Assembly (NCBI GenBank): GCA_947493945.1
Contig: CANLSR010000012.1
Location: 1 to 64,000 of the forward strand
Direction of reading: 5' to 3'
DNA: 64,000 nucleotides
DNA from: an uncultured bacterium
Lineage (GTDB): Bacteria; Bacteroidota; Rhodothermia; Rhodothermales; Rubricoccaceae
Part shown: one piece after another, positions 34,227-43,718 of the stretch
How the letters are laid out: the number at the start of each line of letters is the position of its first letter
Position numbering within the stretch: the first letter of the stretch is position 1
Position numbers and translations under genes: made by a program
The notes under the pieces: generated by a model
Database searches by the model: none
Seen by the model: only the letters and a program-made list of their open reading frames with translations
What the model was told of the DNA's origin: nothing

Positions 34227-35402
34227 CTACCACCGAGGCGCGCCGTCGGGAGTGGTGGCGTAGAGCGCGAAGTAGCTGTAGCCGCGCCGCGCCGGCTCGT
34301 AGGACAGGCCGCGCCGCTGGAGCAGCCGGTTGGTGCTGCCGTCGCTCAGCCAGATGCCCAGGCTCACGCCCTCGACCGTGGGCCGGCTCACCGGCCCGTC
34401 CGCCACCTCGACGCGGATCGGCGCGCCCTCCTGGGTAAACGCGACGCGCCAGGCCGGCACCTCCGCTGGGTCCGCCGCCGCGGCCGCCTCCCCGAGCCAG
34501 GGGTAGCGCTCGATCAGGTCCAGCGGCTGCCCGCCCGGCAGGTCGACGACGTAGCCCTCGTCCAGCGACCGCACGTACTCGGGGAACGTCAGGCCCGGGT
34601 CCTCCGCCAGCGCCTGGTAAAGACCGGCGGGCGGCACGCCGGCCAGGTTGGTGCCGAAAAACAGGCCGTGCAGGTTGGCCCCGCCAAAGTACTCGGCAAA
34701 CCACAGCGGCTGGTTGCGGTTGACCAGGAGTGCGATCTCCAGGTGCACGTGGGCGCGCGACCGCCCCAGGCCGCGGCCGGTGTAGCCCATCTTGCCCAGC
34801 GCCTCGCCGCGCCCGACCCCCTGCCCCTCGGTCACGTAGACGTCGGCCAGGTGGGCGTAGAGGCTGTAGACCGGGCTGCCGCTCCAGCGGTGCTCCACGA
34901 CCACGTACTTGCCGTAGCTCGACGCGCCCGCGCCCGTGTTGGCGTACGCCACGCGCCCCGGGCCGATGGCCAGAACGGTGTCGACCGGCTCGCCGTCGGC
35001 GTCGCGGCCGACCGGCGCGATGTCGAGCCCCTCGTGGACGCGCCGGAAGGTGCGGCGCCCGAAGATGGTCGGGACGGGGTCGCGGACGAAGCCGTACTGC
35101 CCCCCCTCCCACTTTTCGGGCCGCAGGCTGTCGACGGTGACGTTGAGGCCCTGGTAGAACCGCTCCGGGTGGCCGTTGAGCAGGCCCCGGTTGGACGTCG
35201 GCAGCACCAGGCCGAGCCCGCCGGCGTCGTCCGGCGCCCCGCTCCGGCTGGCGGCCGCGGCCGGCGGGGCGCCCGTTGCCGGCGGGGCCGCGGCCGCCAG
35301 AGAGGCGGCGGCGGTCTCACTGGGAGCGGGCGGCTCTGTCCCGCAGGCCGAGACCGCCCCCACGACGGCGAGGCAAAGGGCGAGGCGGGACCAACGTGTC
35401 AT
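34227..35402 (-). CDS. M23 family peptidase lipoprotein
   Basis: A 391-residue lipoprotein peptidase of the LytM/M23 class that cuts peptidoglycan cross-links or acts as an amidase activator. MTRWSRLALCLAVVGAVSAC gives the lipid cysteine at residue 20, followed by an Ala/Pro-rich linker. The zinc site is present: H-x3-D in RRVHEGLDIAP and H-x-H in SRAHVHLEIAL, with YSLYAHLADVYV between. About 180 C-terminal residues form an unrecognised domain ending in YFALYATTPDGAP. It is divergent from the heme protein at 35527. Confidence 0.88.
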   Translation of the reverse strand: MTRWSRLALCLAVVGAVSACGTEPPAPSETAAASLAAAAPPATGAPPAAAASRSGAPDDAGGLGLVLPTSNRGLLNGHPERFYQGLNVTVDSLRPEKWEGGQYGFVRDPVPTIFGRRTFRRVHEGLDIAPVGRDADGEPVDTVLAIGPGRVAYANTGAGASSYGKYVVVEHRWSGSPVYSLYAHLADVYVTEGQGVGRGEALGKMGYTGRGLGRSRAHVHLEIALLVNRNQPLWFAEYFGGANLHGLFFGTNLAGVPPAGLYQALAEDPGLTFPEYVRSLDEGYVVDLPGGQPLDLIERYPWLGEAAAAADPAEVPAWRVAFTQEGAPIRVEVADGPVSRPTVEGVSLGIWLSDGSTNRLLQRRGLSYEPARRGYSYFALYATTPDGAPRW

Positions 35403-35526
35403 CAGCGGGAGTGGGGAGGCCAGGGTCCAACCCGCTCGCCCCCGCGCCCCGTTCCAGACCGGCCGTGCGGACCGGGCGAATCCCCGACGCACGGCGCGCG
35501 TCCTGTGTTCTCTCGCCCCGCCGCTC

Positions 35527-36078
35527 GTGAACCGCGCCCTCGCCGTCTCCCTCGTCGCCCTGCTGGTGTCCTTGCTGTCGGTGATCACGGCCCTGTTCGC
35601 GGCGTTCGCGCCCGGCGTCTCGTCGCTCAGCGAGCGCCAGTCCGAGCGCGACGGCCGTCTGGCCGAGGACGAGGCGTCGCTGCTGGAGCACATGGTGCTG
35701 ATGCAGCGCTACGTCGAGAAGGCGGCGCTGGCCGCCGACGCGGGCAACCGCCCGCTCGCCGCGTTCTACGCCCAGAAGATCTCCGAGCGCGCCACGCGCG
35801 TGATCGACGGCGGCTACGTCGTGGACGGGATCGACATAAGCGCCATCGCGGCCGAGATCGCGGACCCCCGCGCGACGGCCCTCGTCGACGCCGCCAGGGC
35901 CGGGAGCGCCGACCAGTTCGAGGCGGCCTACCAGCAGATGGTCAACGGCTGCAACGCCTGCCACCTCCGGGCGGGCTACGGCGAGGTCCGGATCCAGCGG
36001 CCGAGCGCCAACGCCTACCCGTCCCAGATCTTCTCGGGCCGCCCCCGCGCCGCGTCGCCCTCCGCCCGCGCGCCGTAG
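35527..36078 (+). CDS. membrane-anchored single-heme c-type protein
   Basis: A 183-residue protein from GTG 35527. One N-terminal membrane helix (VNRALAVSLVALLVSLLSVITALFAAF) anchors a periplasmic helical domain. Residues 142-146 are CNACH, a C-x2-C-H heme c attachment site in QQMVNGCNACHLRAGYGEVRI. The fold (HMVLMQRYVEKAALAADAGNRPLAAFYAQKI) resembles cytochrome c'-like helical bundles. No Met sixth ligand is evident near the heme site, so it may be a sensor or an electron carrier with an open heme site. Divergent from the M23 gene. Confidence 0.7.
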   Translation: MNRALAVSLVALLVSLLSVITALFAAFAPGVSSLSERQSERDGRLAEDEASLLEHMVLMQRYVEKAALAADAGNRPLAAFYAQKISERATRVIDGGYVVDGIDISAIAAEIADPRATALVDAARAGSADQFEAAYQQMVNGCNACHLRAGYGEVRIQRPSANAYPSQIFSGRPRAASPSARAP

Positions 36079-36195
36079 CCCTGCAGGCCAGAGTCCGGCC
36101 GGCCGACGGGTCCGTTCGGGCGGCGCGGTCCGCCCCCGGGGCAGGCCGCGAGCCCGCGCCACTCCCGCCGCGTTCTCTGCGCCTGCACCCTCGGC

Positions 36196-37032
36196 CTAGT
36201 AGCTCTCCTCCGAACTCGGGAACGCGCCCGCGCGGACGTCGGAGACGTAGCGCCCGACCGACTCCGTGATGGTCGTCGCCAGGTCGGCGTAGTGGCGGAC
36301 GAACCGGGGGTTGAAGTCCTTGGTCAGCCCCAGGAGGTCGTGTGTGACCAGGACCTGGCCGCTGCACCCGGCCCCGGCCCCGATCCCGATGGTGGGCACC
36401 GACACGCTGGCGGTGAGCTCGGCCGCCAGCGCGGCGGGGATCTTCTCCAGGACCACCCCGAACACGCCGGCCTCCTCCAGCCGGACGACGTCGCGCCGGA
36501 TGGCCTCGGCCTCCTCGTCCTCGCGGGCGCGCACCTTGTAGGTCCCGAATTTGTAGATGCTTTGGGGCGTCAGCCCGAGGTGGCCCATCACCGGGATCCC
36601 GGCGTCGATGATCCGCTCGACGGAGGCGACCACGTCCTCGCCGCCCTCCAGCTTGACCGCGTGCGCGCCGGTCTCCTTCATCACCCGGATCGCCGAGCGC
36701 AGCGCCTCGCGGCTCGACCCCTGGTAGGCGCCGAACGGCAGGTCCACGACCACCAGCGCCCTCCGCACGCCGCGGACCACGCACTGGGCGTGGTAGATCA
36801 TCTGGTCGAGCGTGATCGGCAGCGTCGTCTCGTGGCCGGCCATCACGTTCGAGGCCGAGTCGCCGACGAGCAGCACGTCCACGCCGGCCTCGTCCAGGAT
36901 GCGGGCCGAGGTGTAGTCGTAGGCCGTGAGCATGGCCACCGGCGTCTCCTCATCGCGCATCTCCAGCAGCGTCTGGGTGGTGACGCGGGCGACGTCGGCG
37001 GCGGTCGAGGCGGAGACGGTCTGGGTGCTCAT
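36196..37032 (-). CDS. panB: 3-methyl-2-oxobutanoate hydroxymethyltransferase
   Basis: A 278-residue enzyme of pantothenate (CoA) synthesis that transfers a hydroxymethyl group from methylene-tetrahydrofolate to ketoisovalerate. Seen: [26 protein letters not shown] with the metal-binding aspartate, [27 protein letters not shown], the catalytic glutamate in [11 protein letters not shown], and [23 protein letters not shown]. Start ATG 37032. No other pantothenate gene is adjacent. Confidence 0.96.
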   Translation of the reverse strand: MSTQTVSASTAADVARVTTQTLLEMRDEETPVAMLTAYDYTSARILDEAGVDVLLVGDSASNVMAGHETTLPITLDQMIYHAQCVVRGVRRALVVVDLPFGAYQGSSREALRSAIRVMKETGAHAVKLEGGEDVVASVERIIDAGIPVMGHLGLTPQSIYKFGTYKVRAREDEEAEAIRRDVVRLEEAGVFGVVLEKIPAALAAELTASVSVPTIGIGAGAGCSGQVLVTHDLLGLTKDFNPRFVRHYADLATTITESVGRYVSDVRAGAFPSSEESY

Positions 37033-37171
37033 GGCGGCGCGGAGAGGGCACCGCAGAATACCTCCGCTGCCCAAGTCCCAACGCCCCCAGCCCGCTGCAC
37101 GCCCCCGCCCCGCTGGCGGAGGCCGGGCGCCAGCCGGTCGAGGCCGAGCTGGTCCCGCCGGTCGGCTCCAC

Positions 37172-37205
37172 AAAAAAAGGGCGCCGCCCAATCTGGACGG
37201 CGCCC
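37172..37205 (-). terminator. intrinsic terminator of the bamA-ompH-ompH unit
   Basis: On the minus strand: stem GGGCGCCG / CGGCGCCC (37198-37205 with 37179-37186), followed by seven Ts (37172-37178). It lies 22 bp beyond the stop of the distal ompH-like gene at 37228. Confidence 0.9.
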
Positions 37206-37227
37206 CCAAAGGCCGACGGCGCGGGCG

Positions 37228-37821
37228 CTACTGGCCCGGGACGGCTGGCGGCGTCTCCTGCTGCCCGAGCGGCGGCGAGTCCGGGTCGATGTCGAGGCGG
37301 CCCATGACGGCCGGCGTCAGGTCCACGACGCGCTCGCTGCGGTACAGGAACACCGGCGCGTTGTTGGCGACCGTGGGCAGGACCAGGTCGTAGCCGCCCG
37401 CCTCGGCCTCCTCGCGGATGGCCTGGTCAATCTGGTTCAGGACGGGCTGGAGCAACCGCGCCTCGGTGTAGCTGAGGTACTGGAGCCCCTGGGCCTCGGC
37501 CTGCTCGATCTCGCCGCGCACCTGGAGCAGCTCCTGCTGGCGGGTCCGCCGGGCGTCGTCGGTGGCGACGGCGCTCTGGTCGAAGGTCTGGTACTCCTCC
37601 AGCTTGGTCTGGAACACGGTCTGGAGCGAGTCCTGGAGCACGCGGACGCGCGTGCCGACGGCCTGCTGCTGCTGCTGGAGCTGCTGCTGGACCTCGGCAA
37701 AGGCCGGCATCCGGATCACGACCTGGTCGGTGTCCACGAAGCCGACCTTGACCGGCTGGGCGAACGCGGCCGGGGCGAGGGCCAGGGCGGCGAGGGCGAG
37801 GAGGAGAAGGCGCTGGGTCAT
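37228..37821 (-). CDS. OmpH/Skp-like periplasmic chaperone (distal copy)
   Basis: A 197-residue exported protein. Signal peptide MTQRLLLLALAALALAPAAFAQ, then VKVGFVDTDQVVIRMPAFAEVQQQLQQQQQAV, the N-terminal OmpH signature with a long Gln-rich coiled coil (residues about 38-115) and a return strand (GYDLVLPTVANNAPVFLYRSERVVDLTP). Skp-type trimers hold unfolded outer-membrane proteins for the BAM complex. It begins 13 bp after its paralogue and is the last gene of the bamA unit. Confidence 0.88.
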   Translation of the reverse strand: MTQRLLLLALAALALAPAAFAQPVKVGFVDTDQVVIRMPAFAEVQQQLQQQQQAVGTRVRVLQDSLQTVFQTKLEEYQTFDQSAVATDDARRTRQQELLQVRGEIEQAEAQGLQYLSYTEARLLQPVLNQIDQAIREEAEAGGYDLVLPTVANNAPVFLYRSERVVDLTPAVMGRLDIDPDSPPLGQQETPPAVPGQ

Positions 37822-37834
37822 CGGGTTGTCTGAG

Positions 37835-38389
37835 TTAGCGGCGGGTGCCGGGAGTGACCACGCCGACCCCGATGCCGAGCTCCTCGTTGACGAGCTCGGT
37901 CAGGTTGTGGCGGGGCCGGGTGTAGAGAAAGAGGTAGTCGCCGGAGCGGTCGAACACGTAGTCGTACTCGCCGTCTTCGGCGACGGCGTCGATGGCGGCC
38001 AGCAGCCGCTCCTGGGCCGGACGGAGGCGCGACTGCTGCTCGCGGAAGAGCTCGCCTTCGGGCCCGAAGTAGCGCGTCCTGAGCGCGTCGCGCTCGGTCC
38101 GCTTGGCCTCGATGGCCGCCAGCTGGGTGCGGCGCTCGTCGTCGGTGTACAGGATCTCGCGGGCGGCGAACTCGTCGGCCATGGCGTCGGCCTCGCGCTC
38201 CAGCGCCGCGACCTCGGCCTGCCACTGGCCGGCCAGCCGGTCGAGCTCCTGCTGGGCCGTCTGGAACTCGGGCATCTGGGGCAAGATCTGCTCCGAGTCC
38301 ACGAACCCGATCTTCTGCTGCGCGCTGGCGGGCGCCGCCAGCGCGGCGGCGAGGGCGAGGGCGGTCAGGCACAGCGTGCGCATGGACAT
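37835..38389 (-). CDS. OmpH/Skp-like periplasmic chaperone (proximal copy)
   Basis: A 184-residue exported protein. Signal peptide ending ASAQ, then QKIGFVDSEQILPQMPEFQTAQQELDRLAGQWQAEV, a coiled coil rich in Ala/Glu/Arg (residues about 45-130), and the return segment YDYVFDRSGDYLFLYTRPRHNLTELVNEELGIGV. Same family as the next gene but clearly diverged, so an old duplication. It is placed 21 bp after bamA and acts with it in outer-membrane protein assembly. Confidence 0.88.
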   Translation of the reverse strand: MSMRTLCLTALALAAALAAPASAQQKIGFVDSEQILPQMPEFQTAQQELDRLAGQWQAEVAALEREADAMADEFAAREILYTDDERRTQLAAIEAKRTERDALRTRYFGPEGELFREQQSRLRPAQERLLAAIDAVAEDGEYDYVFDRSGDYLFLYTRPRHNLTELVNEELGIGVGVVTPGTRR

Positions 38390-38410
38390 GGAGGCAGCGG
38401 GAGCGGAGAC

Positions 38411-40891
38411 CTAGCGGCCGCCCAGCGAGAACTGGAAGAGCCAGCCCGGCTGCCCGTCGTCGTCGGGGTCGTTCGGCAGCGGCGTGTACGAGTCGATCCG
38501 GTAGCCCATGTTGAGGTCCACGAGCCCCAAGATGGGCAGGAAGATGCGGGCGCCGAAGCCGGCCGAGCGGTACAGCCGCGCCGGGTCGTAGTCCTCGAAG
38601 CCGTTGTAGGTGTTGGCCGCGTCGGCGAACAGGTAGGGCGCGACCGAGAGCTGGGGCGTCTGGAGCAGGACCAGCCCGAGCTCGGCCTCGTACTTGTTCA
38701 GGATCCGCCCGCCGACGGGCTGGCCGTTCCGGCGGGGCCCGATGGACTGGAGCGGGTAGCCACGCAGGAAGATCAGGTCGCGCCCGAACCCCTGTCGGGT
38801 CCCGGCCTGGCCGCTGGATTCCAACGGCGTCCCGCCGATGAGGTAGCGCTGGAACTGGACCTCGTCGCTGGTCAGCGAGCCGATGTACCCGAACTGGGTC
38901 CGGACCGAGCCCGCGAGCCGCCCCACGACGGGCGTGTAGAACGCCGAGTTAAAGTCGGCCTTGTAGTACTGGATAAAGCTGCCGAGCGGCGGCGCGACGG
39001 TCACCGTCAGGCCCAGGCTGGAGCCCGACTGCGGGAAGGTCGGGTTGTCGAGCGCGTTGCGAGTCAGCGACTGGCTGACGGTCAGCTCCTGGCTGACCCC
39101 CTCCGGGAGCACGCTGCCCGCGACGTTGGTGACGTCGTAGAGCCGGTACCCCAGGCTGGTGCCGGTCGAGAAAAAGTCGTCGGGCCACCGGAGGCGCTGG
39201 CGGACGAACGCGCGCGCGGAGATCGAGCCGTACTTGAGGTCGCCGATCCGGTTCGACCGCGTGTAGTCCACGTTCTGGTACTGAAGCGAGAACCCGACCG
39301 GCGTGGGCCGGCCCCGGAACCAGGGCTCGGTGAACGAGACCGAGTACACCTGGGACTGCCGGCCGTAGGTCTGGGCCTGGAGCGAGAGCTGCTGGCCGTC
39401 GCCCGTGGGCAGGCCGCCCTTGAAGCCCTGGAGCAGGTTCTGGACCGAGAAGTTGGTGAACGTCACGCGCGCCGACAGGATCAGCCCCACGCCGCTGCCG
39501 CCGTAGCCGCCCGACAGCTCCAGCTGGTCCGACGACGTCTCGGCCAGGTTGTACACCAGGTCCACCGACTGGTCCTCGTCGTTGACGTCGATGGCCGGGC
39601 CGGCGCCGAACGAGGCCGGGTCGAAGTAGTTCAGCGTCGACAGCTCGCGCACGGACCGCTCGATGGCCTGGCGGCTGTACGGCTGGCCGGGGATCGTGCG
39701 GATCTCGCGCCGGATCACGTGCTCCTTGGTTCGCGTGTTGCCCGCGATGCGGACGTTGCCGAACTCGTAGACCTCGCCCTCGGTGATCTCGTAGTACAGG
39801 TCGAGCGAGTCGCCGGGCGCCTCGATCACCTCTTGCTCGACGTTGAACCGGAGGTGGCCCGAGTCTTGGTACAAGCTCGTGATGTCGGAGTGGTCGGCGG
39901 TGTAGCGGAGGTTGCGCTCGAGTCGGCTGCCGTCGTAGACGTCGCCGGTCTCGACGCCCAGCGCGAACTCGAGCTGCTCGTCGGTAAACAGCGTGTTGCC
40001 CTCGAACACGATGTTGCGGATGTGGTACTGCGGCCCCTCGGCCACCTCAATCTCGATCACCAGGTCCTCCTTGCCGTCGTCGGCGGGCACGGTGTAGACC
40101 GTGTCGCGCACCACGCGGGCGCCGTAGTAGCCGCGGTCGTTGTAGAACTGGACGAGCGACGCCAGGTCCTCGTCGAACTCCTCGTCGTTGAAGGTCTCCT
40201 TTTTCCAGAAGCGCCACCAGCGGCGCTCGGGCGTGTTCTTGAGTTGCTTGCGCAGCGTGCCCTCCGAGAACGCCTCGTTGCCTACGAACCGGATGTCCGC
40301 CACCGTCTGGCGGTCGCCGCGGTCGACGTTGAACACCAGCGCCACGCGGCCGTCGGCGCCGACGGAGCGCAGGGAGGTCACGTCGGGGGTCCGGTAGCCT
40401 TTGTCGCGCAGGAAGCCCTCGATCTCAAGCTCCGAGCGCGCCACGTCGGAGTCGCGCACGGCGCGGCCTCGGAACAGCGGCAGGCGAGGCGTCAGGTCCT
40501 CGATGTCCGACCCGCCCAAGCCCTTGATCTCGAAGCTGGACAGCTTGGGCTGTTCCGTCACCTCGACGGTCAGGAACACGCCGTCGCCGGTGATCTCGGT
40601 CGCCTCGACGGACACGTCGGAATAGCCGCCGCGGCTGTAGAGGTTGCGCACCGCCTCGCCAAACTGGGGATCCCAGGGGAGCTGGACGCGCGTTCCGGGC
40701 CGCAGGCCGCTGATGGAGCGAACGAGCGCCTGGCTGCTTTCGTCGGCGGCACCCTCGACCGAGACCGACAGGACCTCGTAGGTGGCCGGGACGACCGTGT
40801 CCGGGGTGGTGGGAACCTGCGCCGACGCGGCGGCGGTCAAGGCGAGGAGGGCGCTGAAGAGAACGCGCACGGCGGCGAGCGGTCGGAGCAT
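38411..40891 (-). CDS. bamA: outer-membrane protein assembly factor BamA
   Basis: An 826-residue Omp85 protein that inserts beta-barrel proteins into the outer membrane. Signal peptide (residues 1-24), then about five POTRA modules to about residue 430 (for example VEVTEQPKLSSFEIKGLG, ADIRFVGNEAFSEGTLRK, IRNIVFEGNTLFTDEQL, EFGNVRIAGNTRTKEHVIRREIRT), and a 16-strand barrel with FLRGYPLQSIGPRRNGQPVGG, the conserved lid-lock loop region. It ends in QFSLGGR. A 375-bp gap separates it from uppS upstream; the two OmpH-like chaperones follow at 21 and 13 bp. Confidence 0.95.
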   Translation of the reverse strand: MLRPLAAVRVLFSALLALTAAASAQVPTTPDTVVPATYEVLSVSVEGAADESSQALVRSISGLRPGTRVQLPWDPQFGEAVRNLYSRGGYSDVSVEATEITGDGVFLTVEVTEQPKLSSFEIKGLGGSDIEDLTPRLPLFRGRAVRDSDVARSELEIEGFLRDKGYRTPDVTSLRSVGADGRVALVFNVDRGDRQTVADIRFVGNEAFSEGTLRKQLKNTPERRWWRFWKKETFNDEEFDEDLASLVQFYNDRGYYGARVVRDTVYTVPADDGKEDLVIEIEVAEGPQYHIRNIVFEGNTLFTDEQLEFALGVETGDVYDGSRLERNLRYTADHSDITSLYQDSGHLRFNVEQEVIEAPGDSLDLYYEITEGEVYEFGNVRIAGNTRTKEHVIRREIRTIPGQPYSRQAIERSVRELSTLNYFDPASFGAGPAIDVNDEDQSVDLVYNLAETSSDQLELSGGYGGSGVGLILSARVTFTNFSVQNLLQGFKGGLPTGDGQQLSLQAQTYGRQSQVYSVSFTEPWFRGRPTPVGFSLQYQNVDYTRSNRIGDLKYGSISARAFVRQRLRWPDDFFSTGTSLGYRLYDVTNVAGSVLPEGVSQELTVSQSLTRNALDNPTFPQSGSSLGLTVTVAPPLGSFIQYYKADFNSAFYTPVVGRLAGSVRTQFGYIGSLTSDEVQFQRYLIGGTPLESSGQAGTRQGFGRDLIFLRGYPLQSIGPRRNGQPVGGRILNKYEAELGLVLLQTPQLSVAPYLFADAANTYNGFEDYDPARLYRSAGFGARIFLPILGLVDLNMGYRIDSYTPLPNDPDDDGQPGWLFQFSLGGR

Positions 40892-41266
40892 GCAGGGGGC
40901 GCGGCGGGGAGCGTCCAGAGTCGGAGCAGGAAAGACTACGGGACGAACCGGGGCGGATCGGCGCAGAGACGGCGAAAAGGGGTCAGGACATCCACCACGG
41001 CGGGGGCCTGACCGTCGGCGTATTCGAACGGCACCCGAAACCGCTTATTGCGGCGGGCCGGTGGGGCGCCCGCTTCTCCCCTACCGCCGCGCTGGCGGTC
41101 GCGCTCGGCCCGACGCCAACGCTGCGCCGACGGCATCCGCCAGCGGGACGCGGGAGATCGGCGAGCGCCGTGATTGGACGAGGCGCCGAGGGAGACGCCA
41201 CAGCGTGGCGTCTCTACGGGATCGAGCGTTGGGCGGAACAATTGCGGCCGGGCGATTCCCCATTCC
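40892..41266. other. 375-bp gap containing repeat copy A
   Basis: Between the uppS stop and the bamA start (both leftward). Its left part probably carries the bamA promoter and leader. Positions 41091-41222 hold a long dispersed repeat whose second copy is on the other side of uppS. No gene seen. Confidence 0.5.
41091..41222. repeat. long direct repeat A beside uppS
   Basis: About 130 bp containing, in order, GCTGGCGGTC, a variable middle, CCGCCAGCGG, GCGGGAGATCGG, and the perfect hairpin GAGACGCCAC-AGC-GTGGCGTCTC (41192-41214) followed by TACGGGA. The same order recurs at 42120-42244, with an internal deletion there. Confidence 0.85.
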
Positions 41267-42061
<795 letters not shown>

Positions 42062-42065
42062 GCGC

Positions 42066-42073
42066 GGAAGGTA
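42066..42073 (-). promoter_or_regulatory. TAnnTT box (TACCTTCC) close to the uppS start
   Basis: On the minus strand GCTACCTTCC lies 12 bases before the uppS ATG. If used as a -7 box the transcript would be nearly leaderless. Confidence 0.35.
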
Positions 42074-42119
42074 GCGCGGCTCCCGGCGGGCGCGGCCCAG
42101 CTCCGGCGAAGTCCGCCCC

Positions 42120-42244
42120 GCTGGCTGGCGGTCGTGCTTGGCCGGACGTCCGTCGGCACGGGCGTGATGGCGTCCGCCAGCGGGGCGCGGGAGATCGGGC
42201 GGGGCGCCGGGGGAGACGCCACAGCGTGGCGTCTCTACGGGACC
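42120..42244. repeat. long direct repeat B beside uppS
   Basis: Second copy of the repeat at 41091-41222, same orientation: GCTGGCGGTCGTGCTTGGCC, then CCGCCAGCGG (42174-42183), GCGGGAGATCGG, and the perfect hairpin GAGACGCCAC-AGC-GTGGCGTCTC (42213-42235) plus TACGGGA. About 12 bp present in copy A are missing before the hairpin. Confidence 0.85.
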
Positions 42245-42281
42245 GCGGTCGTGGGGGACCCCGATGGCGCGGCGGGGCCTA

Positions 42282-43715
42282 TCACCCGAACCAACGGACG
42301 GCGTCGTTGAAGATCACGAACACCATCAGCGCCAGGATCAGCGCCACGCCCACCTGCTGGACCACCAGGCGCACCTTGAGCGACGGCTCGCGGCGCACGA
42401 CGGCCTCGTAGGCCAGGAACACCAGGTGACCACCGTCCAGGGCCGGGATCGGGAGCACGTTGAACACCGCCAGCGCGATCGAGATGTTGGCCAGGAAGAA
42501 CCAGAACACGCGCACCCCACGGTCGGCCGCCTCCTTGGATGCCTTGGCGATCATGAGCGGCCCGCCCACGTTCTCGCGCACGCTCTCGCGCCCGGTCACC
42601 ATCTTGCCGATAAAGGCGAACGTGGCCGTCACGTTGCCCGTCGCCTCGCTGGCGCCGACCGCCAACGCGCGGCCCAGACCGATCTGGTCGATGCGCTGGC
42701 CCACCGCCGAGTAGTCCAGCCCCACGCCCAGCTGGTAGCCGTTGCCGTTGGCGCGCGGTGCGATCTCAGCGCGGTAGATCGTCGCCGCGCCCCGGTGCTC
42801 GACCACCTCGACGCCCTCTGGAGCCGTGCCGAGAGAGTCGGGCCGCGCCCACACCACCGTCACCGGGCGGCCCTCCGAGGCTCGAACCTGGTCGGTCAGA
42901 CTCACCCACGAGTCGGTCGGCTCGCCGCCGATGGACAGGATGCGGTCGCCGCCCTGGAGCCCGGCCTCATCCGCCGCGGAGCCCATGCCCACCGACTCGA
43001 TGACGGGCGGAAAGCGCGGGGCGATGCCGAACGCGCCCTCGATGGACGGCGGAGCGCCCGCCTGCTCGGCTCGGGTCGTTTCCTGCGACAGCCGGGTCAC
43101 GAACCCGTCCTCGCCCACCAACTCGACCCGCTGGCCGCCGCGGAGCACAGTGATCTGGAACGGGTCGCCGGCAAGGGTCTCGGGCCGGAACACGTCCTCG
43201 TAGCGCTCGACGGGCTGGCCGCCTACGCCCACGATCCGGTCGCCCGTTTGCATCCCCATCTCGTCGGCGATGGAGCCGGGCGCCACCTCGAAGGCCATGT
43301 TCTCGGCCGGCGTGTAGGACTGGCCGAAGGCGAACGCGAGACCGGCGAAGATCAGGATGGCGAAGATGAAGTTGAAGATCACGCCCGCCGAGATCACGAT
43401 GGCGCGCTGCCAGACCGGCTTGGCGCGGTACTCGTCCGGCTCCGGCTCGCTCTCCAGTCCATCGGCGTCCAGGGTCTCGTCCACCATCCCGGCGATGCTG
43501 ACGTAGCCGCCCAGCGGGATGGCCCCAATCCGATACTCCGTATCGCCCGACGTCTTGGTAAAGATGTTTGGGGGAAAGCCGATCGAGAACGCGTTGACGC
43601 GCATCTTGAACAGCCGGGCCGCCAGGAAGTGGCCCATCTCGTGGACGAAGACCAGGATCCCCAGGGCGACGGCGACCCAGAGGAAGTACGAGAGGGAGTT
43701 GACGAGTGCGTCCAT
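42282..43715 (-). CDS. rseP: RIP site-2 metalloprotease RseP
   Basis: A 477-residue inner-membrane zinc protease cutting transmembrane segments such as anti-sigma factors. Zinc site HEMGH at residues 25-29 in the first helix; GYVSIAGM reentrant segment; two PDZ domains (about residues 125-215 and 225-300: DRIVGVGGQPVERY and DRILSIGGEPTDSW); and the C-terminal LPIPALDGGHLVFL with the third ligand aspartate. It starts 3 bp after the dxr stop, so the two are co-transcribed. Slightly longer than E. coli RseP (450) owing to an acidic insert (DETLDADGLESEPEPDEY). Confidence 0.95.
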   Translation of the reverse strand: MDALVNSLSYFLWVAVALGILVFVHEMGHFLAARLFKMRVNAFSIGFPPNIFTKTSGDTEYRIGAIPLGGYVSIAGMVDETLDADGLESEPEPDEYRAKPVWQRAIVISAGVIFNFIFAILIFAGLAFAFGQSYTPAENMAFEVAPGSIADEMGMQTGDRIVGVGGQPVERYEDVFRPETLAGDPFQITVLRGGQRVELVGEDGFVTRLSQETTRAEQAGAPPSIEGAFGIAPRFPPVIESVGMGSAADEAGLQGGDRILSIGGEPTDSWVSLTDQVRASEGRPVTVVWARPDSLGTAPEGVEVVEHRGAATIYRAEIAPRANGNGYQLGVGLDYSAVGQRIDQIGLGRALAVGASEATGNVTATFAFIGKMVTGRESVRENVGGPLMIAKASKEAADRGVRVFWFFLANISIALAVFNVLPIPALDGGHLVFLAYEAVVRREPSLKVRLVVQQVGVALILALMVFVIFNDAVRWFG

Positions 43716-43718
43716 CGG

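Noticed and set aside
37562-41011. Long antisense frame over ompH/bamA (about 1149 codons), and similar frames at 22883-25996, 31501-34056 and 60961-63501
   Set aside because: They are antisense to genes with clear motifs; the absence of stops is expected at this GC content, and their translations are low-complexity Arg/Gly/Val-rich without any motif.
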